This document shows positions 38,548 to 49,022 of a stretch of 64,000 bases of DNA, piece after piece. Numbering within the stretch: position 1 is the first letter of the stretch; each line of letters begins with the position of its first letter. The position numbers and the translations under genes are program-made. This DNA is from Promerops cafer (lineage: Eukaryota > Chordata > Aves > Passeriformes > Nectariniidae), in assembly GCA_013398275.1 (NCBI GenBank), contig VZSE01009483.1, positions 1,896,516 to 1,960,515 on the forward strand. Reading direction: 5' to 3'. The notes under the pieces were generated by a model. The model was not told where the DNA came from and ran no database searches. It saw only the letters and a program-made list of their open reading frames with translations.

Positions 38548-40242
38548 ATTAAGAAAAGTAAACTGGACAATATGGGGAAATTTGGACTCCAGACCTCTCT
38601 GGATTCCTCTTGTTTTAATTTATGCTTGCAAAATTGAAGGTCATTGTGAGAAATATAAAGATTCATCAACTGAGTTTGAGAAACCCACTGACATCACCAA
38701 CAGGACATTCATATTTATCCCTGTGTGACTAGTTATTTTTGTATCAAGTGGGAAAGTGATAGAGTGATGCATGATTAATTTCAGTTTCAGACCTGTTCTC
38801 ACAATGGCTGTTTTCAGTGAAAACTTACACACAGGTAATTGCACAGCATCAAATGCTCTATATGTACGGTGAGGCAACACTAATTTCTTCTTGTTCCAGG
38901 TCAGGCCAAGTGCTGGAAAAGAGGTAAGCTCTGGTTTATCTTTATTTGCTCTCCCCCGGTGCACACCACACCCTGGAGTTAGTCCCCTCGTGTTGGGAGT
39001 TCTGGGTACCTGTCCCAAGGACATTTGCCTGCCTCTGGTGTGTATTGATGACAAAGCCCTGGGAAAACCAGTTGACTGTGTCTAAAGAGGAATAGTTGAA
39101 AACAACAATACGTGAAGAGTTTGAGTGTTCCTGTTATACCAAGTGTTAGAGTTGGAGAAAATTTTAAAAGTGATTGTGGAAGCTCTAGGAATGAATTAAC
39201 CAATGTAAGATACCTTCCCCCATTGAGAGTAGTACTTGAGTGGGAAATTATTTAAAACAGGTGGAACAGAGTAGGTGTTATCAGTCTGACTGTCATTCTG
39301 TTCAGTTTGGGGAATCTTACTGGTCCCTAAGGAAAGTGAAATCACATTCCTTGACTCATGCTGTGCTTGTAAGGGATGATATGTTCAAATTACTGGGAAC
39401 ATGTGTTGTATTCAGTAGATAGGAGAGAGAAGGAAGAGCTCCCTTAATTAGCATCCCACTTTCTGAAGTACATATTGGTACAAACTGGGCTGAAAATTTA
39501 TGAAATAGGAAAGAAAGAACAAATAACTGAGAGAGACCTTTTTCAGCCCCTCTGTGAGTAGCTACAAGCTGCATTTCTACCAGGTTATCAATTCTTGCAC
39601 ATTTTATGCGTGATCTTTGTAATAATAAAGGCCAAGATCAGTTCCTTGCGGTTGAACTACTTGACTTAATGTATGACAAGGTGTAAAATCAAAATACAGA
39701 AGGAAAAACTGAATTTAAAATACCCTTTTATTGCTATAAGCAGACTGAAGTTGTATATCTTTTCTCATGTTTGCCCTTTAGCTTTTGATGCTCTTTAGAT
39801 TTATGGCAAAGTGCTGAGTGAAAATGATAAATGGGATATAGATACTGGAAAATGGAAATGTTGCTTGTCAGCCTGAATAATATGAGCAGCCATTCAGTCA
39901 CTGGAAGATATTCCAGGTTTAAATGTACTTTCTGATGCTTCTTCTAGCCCTACACCTTTTTTTTCATGCCTCTTTCAGAGATACTGTCTTACCATGAGAT
40001 ACGTGCTCTAACTAGCAAACCAGAAGCTCAGCTGTGGAAATTACTTTCCATTCCTCTCCTGAAGATGCGTACCTCTCTGTAAGAAAGCACTGCAGCCTAA
40101 TTGGAACAAAACCTTGGAGCGTGAAAGTGAGGATGGCTTTGTTGCTGAATAGCCAGATCATTAACATAGGCAGGAGTCATAAACTATACTTTTTTTGATT
40201 AAGTTGTGTTTCTAAAATTTACCCAGTAATTGGATACTTATT

Positions 40243-40265
40243 ATTTACCCAGTAGCTGGGTAAAT
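40243..40265. other. Perfect inverted repeat (hairpin), 10-bp arms
   Basis: The arms ATTTACCCAG (40243-40252) and CTGGGTAAAT (40256-40265) are exact reverse complements around the 3-base loop TAG. An additional direct copy of ATTTACCCAGTA lies 26 bp upstream at 40217-40228. Function is unknown. Confidence 0.8.
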
Positions 40266-41207
40266 GTGTGATAATGCAATATAAACTGAGAGCTCCATGG
40301 TGCAAAGACCGGGACTCACATTCTTCCAACCATTCTAACCAAGTCCTAGGTTAAGTGCCATGATGTTTTGGAGTCATGGAAATAAAATTTAGAAATTCAA
40401 CTCAGTCATACATCTTTTAAAGATGGAGTGCCCTAACATGACAAGGATAGCCATAGTTTTGAGTGAGGAAGTCTGGGATCAAGTCGCCTTTCTGTTTGAG
40501 CCAGAACACAGTTGCAGTGAAGGTCAACCACATCTTTAAGACATGTCAGTACTGGGGGTGGATTTTTCTCATCTGGCTTGTTGAAAGTGTTCCAATTTAT
40601 GTCAGAACTTAAATACCCTGGAGCCATAGAACAAACGAGAATATACAGCTCACTAAACTTCATACATAGGGCACTCAGATGAGGGAAAGGGAATGAAAAC
40701 TTGTATTCACCCTGTTTTCGAGGGATATGTCTATACACAAGACAAAACATCCCGTAACATCTATGGTTGAACATTCCATAATGTCTGTCTTCAGAAAGCT
40801 GATTCTCAGTGCAGCTGTTTCGCATAGTTCAGGAAGGAAGAAGTCTGGTGCTAATCTCAGACAATAAAAAAGAGTTAGATCAGTTATGTGGTATTCAGAT
40901 GATTATATCCCAAACTTCCTGTGTATTTTAGATACCAAAGGCCCTGAAATGCGAGGGTGTTTGGGAAAGAGAAGGGATTATAAAAAGTTTTCGGGTTTTT
41001 TTTTCTTCCTTAGCGCTGAATCTCAACAAGTGCTCAGTTAGTTCCACACTCCTGGAAACATTAATTTTTTCATTTTAAAATGCCATCTACAAAATATGTA
41101 TATTTCCAAAACATTTCCCTTCTCCTGGAGGAAAAGAGGGAGTGGAGAGTGAGGACAATGTGAAGAAATTCCACCATACCCACACCGCACATCAGTTTAA
41201 AAATATT

Positions 41208-41420
41208 TCATGGAATCATAGAATGATTTGGGTTGGAAGGGACCTTAAAGATCATCTAGTTCCAACTCCTCTGTCATAGGCAAGGACACTGGATCTGATT
41301 GATCAGAGCCCCATCCAACCTGGCCTTGAGCATTCACAGGGATAGGACATTCACAAGTTTTCTAGGCAACTTGTTCCAGTGCCTCACCACCCTTAGTAGT
41401 ATAAAGATAGTAAAGATTTT
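41208..41420 (-). mobile_element. CR1 LINE 3'-end fragment, minus strand
   Basis: The left edge reads ATGGAATCATAGAATGATTT, then GGTTGGAAGGGACCTTAAAG and CATCCAACCTGGCCTTGAGC. This is the reverse complement of a CR1 3' end. Only the 3' untranslated part remains. Confidence 0.88.
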
Positions 41421-42713
41421 CTTAAAAAAAATCATATTGGTAAAACTAAAAAGCACAATTTTCGTAAGTAACTTACTGATAGATTCTCCTCCTTACCTCG
41501 CTTCCCCCAAAGTTAAGGGTTCCACAACCTCATAGATAATGTTAGAAGACTATAATCAGGATTACCAAACTAGACTTAAAAACAATGACGAGTTGCAATT
41601 AGTGATTAATGGGCTCTTTTTATTTCCTTCAGTTTTTCTTTTTTGAGTTTCTTTAAAAAGAACTTTGCTGAAAACAAATTGACCAATGGCTCCTCAGATG
41701 CCATAAGAGAAACCCCAGCATTTAAGCTAATAGAGAATTTTCATTATTTCTCTCAAAATACCATGGTGATGAACACTGGGGAAATGACTATTAATCATTT
41801 GTCAGCTTCAGCAGCAATATAATTTATTTTTATCAGGCATTTAACCACATGAAGACAAGAACAGGAAAGGACAAATTTCACCAGGACAGACTGCTTAGTC
41901 TTCCACATAGTTTCTCACACAAAGTCTCGGGTTTTTGCAGGTCTGACAGGGGGGAGTTTGCCTTGGGGAATCACTGGTGATGGCTGTGCCTGTGTGCAAG
42001 GTGAGCAGTGTCAATGCTGGAGTGAGGATAGTGCCTGGGAAGTGTGAATCTTACAGACAGGAGGGTGGCAATGCCTCTTCTTTCCAGGGGAAGGCAGGAG
42101 GAGACCAGCTAGATGGCTGGAGGTCAATAGGGATTAATTGTTTCAACACAATTGCCCTAAGGAGAGGACTGACTGTCTTTCAAAGAAAAGGACAAAACAA
42201 GGCAATTTGCATATCAGAGGAATGCGGTCCTGAAGATGGATCTTAATGTGTTAATTTAGTAAATGTGAGAAAGGTGGGTGTGGGGTTGCCCAATGGGAAG
42301 CAAAGACCTGAGAGAAATGACCAGTTGTGTCCCATAACAGTTAATTCCATGACTGGCAGTCTGAAGGGCTGACAGGTCTACAGCTTCCCCCAAATCCCTG
42401 ACTTCTCCCACTGCACACACAGTCTTCTTCCTTGTTCAAGAGAATAACTAAGGTCTACCCAAACTTACTACACCTGCAAATACCCCTGAACTGGTGATAT
42501 TTTCAGGATATTTTTCACTGTGGAGCCACTAGAAATATTCATTAATAAAGTTTCTTGTGTGACTTGATTTTCATCAAGCTTTGATCAAACCTTCATGAAG
42601 AAATTTTAGTTAGAGGTGTACTGAGGAGAATCACAGGCTCTATCCAGCCTACATAATTGGTAGGATGAGGGATTTCTGCCGCAGTACTGTTCACTGAGTT
42701 CCTGAGGAGAAGA

Positions 42714-42740
42714 CTTGAACTGCTTGAACTGCTTGAACTC
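42714..42740 (+). repeat. Nine-base tandem repeat, three copies
   Basis: CTTGAACTG occurs three times in tandem; the last base of the third copy is C. It is a short minisatellite-like array with no flanking gene. Confidence 0.9.
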
Positions 42741-42959
42741 TTTTCCTAAGGAATTTTTTGGCCCTTTGGAGCATCAAACTGAAACATTTCTTGAAAATGG
42801 CTTTTTTGTACAGAAGTCATTATTTGATACAGGCATGGTAGCAGTTCTTTTTTTATAGCAGCCCTTACTGTTATTTCACAAGGATGGTCTTCTGTTCATA
42901 TTCTCTTGAGGGCATGCAGAGCTCTAAGCAATTGTGTGGGATACTTCTGACTGGGATGC

Positions 42960-43735
42960 AGAATCACAGAATCACAGAATTAACTAGGCTGGAAAAGACC
43001 TTTGAGGTCATCAAGTCTGACCTATGACCTAATACCACCTTATCAACTAAACCACGGCACTGAGTGCCACTTCCAGACTTTTCTTAAACACCTCCAGGGA
43101 TGGTGACTCCACCATGTCCCTGGGCAGCCCATTCAATGCCCAATCACTCTTTCTGTGAAAATTTTTTTCCTAATGTCCAGCCTAAACTTCCCCTGGCGCA
43201 GCTGTGTCCTCTCATCCTGTTGCTGGTTGCCTGGGAGAGGAGACCAACCTCACCTGGCTACACCCTTCTTTNCTCACCTGGCTACGCCCTTCTTTCAGGC
43301 AGTTGTAGAGAGTGATAAGGTCTCTCCTGAGCCTCCTCTTTGCCAGGCTAAGCAGCCCCAGCTCCCTCAGCCATTTTTCACAGGGCTTGTGTTCCAGACC
43401 CTTCACTAGCCTTGTTGCCCTTCTCTGGATGCATTCAAGCATCTCAACATCCTTCCTAAATTGGAGGGCCCAGAGCTGGACACACGACTCAAGGTGTGGC
43501 CTCACCTGTGCTGAGTTGAGGGGAAGAATTACTTCCCTGGTCCTGCTGGCCACACCATTGCTGATCCAGGCCAGGATGTCATTTGCCTTCTTGGCCACCT
43601 GGGCACACTCTGGTTCACGTTCAGTTAGTTATCAACCAGCACCCCCAGGTCCCTTTCTGCCTGACCCCTGTGCAGCCACTCTGTCCCCAGCCTGTGGCAC
43701 TGCAGGGGGTTGTTGTGGCCAAAGTTTAAGACCCA
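42960..43735 (-). mobile_element. CR1 LINE 3' portion with reverse-transcriptase C-terminus, minus strand
   Basis: The plus-strand left edge has repeated GAATCACA tail units. The minus-strand frame 43598-43212 encodes the C-terminal CR1 polymerase region (IQRRATRLVKGLEHK, LLSLAKRRLRRDL). Similarity continues rightward to about 43735 through the part containing GGTTGTTGTGGCCAAAG. A 24-bp tandem duplication with one undetermined base lies inside, at 43249-43296. Confidence 0.92.
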
Positions 43736-46303
43736 GTGCAATACCACTCATATTTTCTGTGCAGCAGCAGCACTGTGACATATTCATAAAAAATTACTGC
43801 TCTAAGGATGGCTAAGGTCATCTACTCCAGGCTTTCTTGCCTTGCTGCAACCATGGTGTCTACCCACTCTCCACACAGGTGTGGTGGAACAGCCCATGGT
43901 CGTGGCACCCAGCCCCAGGTCTGCAGTCACAGCTCAGCTGCAGACCAGCCGTGGCTTGGTGATGCAGGAGAGTAAGTTGTTTAAAATTACACTCAAAAGA
44001 GTCCTAATCTTCCTCTCTGAACAAATGAGTAGTCCAAGTGAGTTGCTTAGCTGCTGTGAGCTCTGTCACCTCATTCCAGCATGGATGACTAAGGAAGGAG
44101 TATTGCAAAAGTTTAAAATATTAGAACATATTTTTACCCTAATTTAGGCATGAGCACAGCTGTGAGCAGCCACTCACGTTGGGTCAAGGCACACTGGCAC
44201 TATTATTAATTGTGGTCCCTCGTTTCTGGATTTGCATGGGAATGAGCTGCAGGTTTTGTGACAGATGCCCTTCCTCTCGTGGGGTGAGCCCACCTTGTTG
44301 TGCATCTGACTAACACAAGGCTTATTGGCGACTGCAAGGCATTACCTTTTGCCTTTCCTCAGCTGCTTGCTCTCCTTAAACTTGATCCTTACAGCAAACC
44401 ATTCCCTCATCCCAAATTACCACTAAATCTGTTTAAACCCAGACAATAAAAATGACCTTTGAAAGTATTCTATTAGTCAAAATATGATTAATTAGGGTTG
44501 AGTTCTTTTAATTCTGAATAGTTTAAATACTTATAAATTAAAATTTAAATAATTATAGCCTTCTCCGGATATTTTAAAGAAAGAGCTATCAAGTATAAAG
44601 TTGAATTTTCAATGCCTCATTTAGCATGCTGCAAAGAAGGAAAAGAAGAATATTAAAATATTTTGTATCAGAGGTCTAGAATTGAAAAGAGAGACCTACC
44701 ATTCTGATTACTAATTAAATTCACATTTAACACAAATAAAACATGCAGGGTTGTAAGAAAGTTTGACAAAAAAAAGCCTACAGAGATCCGTACTTTTTGT
44801 GCTATAATTATATTGGTATTTCTATATTATTATAGTCATTATCTTGCCAGTACCCAAGATGAAAAGCCACTATTAAATCCTCTGAAGTGGATAGTGGCTG
44901 CATATGTATGTATGTATGTGTGTAAAAGTGTGAAGAGTTGTAAAAATATTGAATGGGTTCTGAAAATAGTCCCAATTTATGCAACCATTTAACTGCAGCT
45001 ACTGCAGCTTGAGTTTCACTTTGTGTCTGTGAGAAATCCAACACAGACTGACTTGAGAAGAGCCTTGCTCAAGTCATGCATGGCTACCTACCCTTGATTT
45101 TGCAGGAATTCCACTAAGCCATGTGCAAGAGCAGGCAGGTGAATTACTGGCTGCAAACCCAAAGCCTGATCTAGATATTGAATCCTACAGTTCTTTAAGG
45201 ATGCTGGCTTGGCTCACAGCCCTTCACCCACTGACTGTGAGCAATGTGCCTCCTGAGAGTTTCTTTGGCGTTGCTCTTAGCTGCAGGAAATGAACAACAA
45301 AGCATGAGGCTGGCAGAGCAAAGTCTGATACTGCTCACTGTCCCGTGCTTGCAAAATGTGTGCAGCCACAGACAGGTGAAGCCTGTGGACTGCAGCAGCA
45401 GCCCAGTCATACCAGTCAACCCCACTGGTTCCAACAGGGGTGTTCCAAGGTTGCTTTGCTTCAGCTGAGGTGAGAATGGAGTCCAGTATATGTTATGTGC
45501 TCCTCTTTGACAGTCTCCATCATTCTTGTTATGTTGATTTTTATTAGTGTAGAAATGTTTAATTTACAGAAGAAGATAGAAATAATTTTCAGGTGAGGCA
45601 TGTAACCATTTTTTAAGAATGGAGTAAGAGTGATTCTTAACAAATACACTTGGATTTTTCTGGAAAGGCCATCTTTCTATTCACATTTAGATGCATTAAA
45701 TTTCTTATGGAGAGCATCATCATAAGTTGCAATGACATGAATTAGGAATGAGGACTTTTTTAAACGGTAAAGTTGAATAGGATTGATCAATTATTCGAAT
45801 GGAAGTTAAAGCTAACTGGAGTGTGGAGATTAATTTGAAAATGGTATATGTATTCTATTTTCAGGTACCTTTATGCATTCAAAGTGTGAACAAACACAGG
45901 ACAATCAGGAGGAAAAGCAGCATCTTGGGAAGACAACTTTTTACGATATTAGCATTATGTTTTCAGAATGAGGTTGCGTGCAAACCTCTTCAGCTTTTGC
46001 TGGAGAATTTTTGCATTTAGGCCAAGCCAGATCTCATGTAATAAGATTCTCCACAACAGCAGGCTTCCTTTAGTGAAGTTGCAGGAGGAACTCCCCCTTC
46101 TCAAACCCCCTTTGTCCATCTCTGACAAAGCAGTCAGTCAAGCTGTGCTGATCATTCTGCACATCAGGAGAGCAGGGAAGGCCTGTAGTGAGGAGGGGAT
46201 CAGAGCTACTGAGCAATTGTCTAATATTGGCCATGAGGTTCGGGTGTCATAGGGAGGCCCAGGGAGGTTCACACCCCCACACAGACACTGCAATAGCACA
46301 TCA
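43736..46303. other. Non-coding region between CR1 copies
   Basis: No gene was recognised. AT-rich sequence dominates at 44.4-44.8 kb. A short (TATG)n repeat lies at 44902-44923. Confidence 0.55.
44902..44923 (+). repeat. Short (TATG)n microsatellite
   Basis: About four TATG units run into TGTG units. Confidence 0.85.
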
Positions 46304-46485
46304 TAACACCATAGAACCACGGAATGGTTTGGATTGGAAGGAACCAAAAAGATCACTCAGTTCCACCCCCCCTGCCATGGGTGGGGACACCTTCCACTAG
46401 AGCAGGTTTCTCAAAGGCCCTTGGACACTTCCATGGATAGGGTACCTGCAGCTTCTCAGGACAACAGTGTGGCATCTTCCTTGAA
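46304..46485 (-). mobile_element. CR1 LINE 3'-end fragment, minus strand
   Basis: The segment starts AACACCATAGAACCACGGAA and continues GGTTTGGATTGGAAGGAACC and GCCATGGGTGGGGACACC. This is the reverse complement of a CR1 3' end. It is diverged at the tail, and the inner boundary near 46485 is approximate. Confidence 0.82.
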
Positions 46486-47429
46486 AATCAGAATAAAAAA
46501 TGCTATTGCTATATCAAGCAAAGGTCTCAGGCAGGTTTCCAGATGGAAGATTCCAGTTTAGGAGTTTTTCTTCCTTAGTGCTCAGATTAACAATACTTTG
46601 GTCACATGTGGCTAGCAGTTGGTAGATACCTCCACTTTGAAGTCCACAGTACTTGCCTCTTAATCTGTTCTCATTAATTAGCTTGAAGAGCCAGAGCCAG
46701 CCTGTCTGTGTGATCAGGTAATCCTTGTCACACTGCCTCTGTGCTCTGTGCCTTCTTTGCTCCTCTCTCCAACCACCTCCTGACCCAACATTTGCTTTAT
46801 AAAATGCTACTGCTGGGTGGATTAGCTGCAGAGCAGTTTCCTCACTGGTACCAGAGTTCATGCCAGGCACCGCCCTCTGCACCATGCGGGGCTTCTCCTA
46901 CAGCAGATAAAGAATATCCCCTTGATGTCATCCATGTTTTATTAATGTGTCAGCAAAGAAGCCAAATAACAGCATATTTTCTCTGTTTCTTGTGGCATTA
47001 AAACACCCAAGGGACAGAGAAAAGTGTTATTCTGGAGACTAGTCCATGGTTGTGGAGTCCATAAAAGGAAAATTAGAGTGAGAGGTGAATGCTGGGGCTT
47101 GAGTGCCTGCTGCCATGTCTCACAAAATGAGTTTTCCATGTGAAGACATCCTGGAGGGATCTTTGCTGAAGCTATTGGTAGCAGAATGGCACTGTTAGTG
47201 CTTTGTTTCACCGAGATGGTCAGTAGTTTTGGTGGTAATAGCCTTTCCACCCTCCCTGCAGCCCTTGGCAGGCAGAGCCCTCCTTTGTTCCCCTCACCAG
47301 CCCCTCTGCCCTGCAAGCAGAGTGGAAGAGCCTGGGGTGATGGCAGGAGGTAGGGGAGCAACAGCAGGGTTTTGGGCAAGCAGCAGCAGCAGCATCTCAG
47401 TGCAAGGGGAATTGAGGTGGGAAGAGAGG

Positions 47430-47946
47430 ACAGAATCACAGAATCATGGAATCATAGAATGCAGTGAGTTCGAACGGATCCATCAGGATCATCGAGTCCA
47501 GCTCCTGGCCCTGCACAGGACAACCCCAGGAGTCACATCAGGTGCCTGAGAGTATTTTCCAAATGCTTCTTGAACTGTGCCAGGCTGGTGCTGTGACCAC
47601 TTCCCTGGAGAGCCTCTTCCAGTTCTCATCCCCTTCCTGGGTGAAGAACCTTTTCCTGATACCCAGCCTGAACCTCCCCTCACACAGCTTCAGGCCATTC
47701 CCTCAGGTCCTTTCACTTGTCACCTCAGAGAAGAGATCAGTGCCTGCCCCTCCTCTTCCCCTGGTGAGGAAGTTGCAGACTGCAATAAGGTCTCTCCTCA
47801 GTCAGTCCTCTTCTCCAGGCTGAGAAAACTAAGTCACCTCAACAGCTCCTCATAAGGTTTCCCCTCCAAACCTTTCATCATCCTTTGTATCCCTTCTAAT
47901 AGCTTAATTTCTTTTTTATATTGTGGTGCCCAAAACTGCACACATG
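47430..47946 (-). mobile_element. CR1 LINE 3' portion, minus strand
   Basis: The left edge has three GAATCA-type tail units. The sequence then follows the same CR1 subfamily as the copy at 29.4 kb, sharing CAGGCTGGTGCTGTGACCAC. The minus-strand coding remnant VQFWAPQYKKEIKLLEGIQR then MMKGLEGKPYEELLR shows a small internal deletion at the RRATK-like residues. Confidence 0.9.
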
Positions 47947-49000
47947 CGCAAGAAGGACAGAAAATGAGTACAGAGTATCCTGAGGGGACCCAACTATGAA
48001 GACTAGAAGAAGTAAAAAGGAACAGTGAGAAGGGAAAACCATGGTGGAGAGAATATTTCATCAATTTTTGTCCAGGGAAGAGGAATTCCCCCAGAACAGA
48101 GTGAAACCAGAATGACTGTAATGAATGACAGCTCATGTGCATTGGCCAGCAGGGCTGACCCAGACTGTTGTGGGGCTGTGACCACTTCCCACTGGTCTCA
48201 TACCCTGTCAAAGAGTGTTTAAGGTGTTTACAGCAAGGCAGTGAATTGTTAAAGGTTACCTGAGGATTTTTCACACTCAGTTGGATTTACTGCATGCGGA
48301 GGACATCTGCTTTCACCTGGCATCCTCTTTCTCAAAAGCATGACATCAGCCTAATGATGGTTGTGAGCTGCACGGTGTCTCCCTCACTATTAAGTTTTCC
48401 CTTAATATTAGTACATTTGCCCTTCTTAGCTCATTGCCAGTATAGTTTGCTGATTTCTGTTGGTCACTGTTTGGATTTTTTTTTCAGTAGTTCTCTGACA
48501 AAACCCAGATACAGGTGAAAGCTGCTCTGCGAAAAGCAGCCAAGCACAAACGGGGAAAAAAACCACATCTCTCCTCAGAGGCAGGGAGCTTCACTGTGAT
48601 TCACTGTGCTGCTGCTGAGCTCACAGCTCTCTGCTGGCTTTTTAACTGCTGCAGGCAAAAGCCAGATCAATCTGTTTTAGGTGTTTGTTTCATTGTTGCT
48701 ATTCTGCGCCCTCGCCACAAAGGCAAGGGACACTCACCCAGAGACAAACAGATGACGGCAATTTTTGTTGTGCCAGATGGGGGTGTGCAATTCAACACTG
48801 AGAGGAACTGCCAACCAGAAAGGCCATCATACATCACAGTATCCACATTTTCCATATGATTAAGGTCTGTCAGGTCTCTGCCAGGCACAAGTATCCACAA
48901 GCATGATATCATTTGAATTTTGGAACACTTTTCTGCCCAAGGAGTTACTATTTTACACCTGAGTACTCCTTGAAGACAAAAACATGTTATTTGCCTGACT

Positions 49001-49022
49001 GAGGTACGGTGAACCGTACCTC
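49001..49022. other. Perfect 22-bp inverted repeat with CpGs
   Basis: The arms GAGGTACGGT (49001-49010) and ACCGTACCTC (49013-49022) are exact reverse complements separated by GA. The two CpGs are symmetric and stand out in an otherwise CpG-poor neighbourhood. It could be a dimeric protein-binding site or simply chance. Confidence 0.8.

Larger units (their letters stand above)
30051..41207. other. Non-coding region
   Basis: No gene or known repeat family was recognised across about 11 kb. The region contains a (TA)n stretch at 38.53 kb, a micro-exon-like segment at 38.90 kb and a hairpin at 40.24 kb. An open frame at 37597-37851 overlaps a CpG-containing patch but has no recognisable domain. 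Confidence 0.55.

Noticed and set aside
43312..43815. 167-codon plus-strand open frame
   Set aside because: It is the antisense of the CR1 reverse-transcriptase remnant and carries no protein signal of its own.
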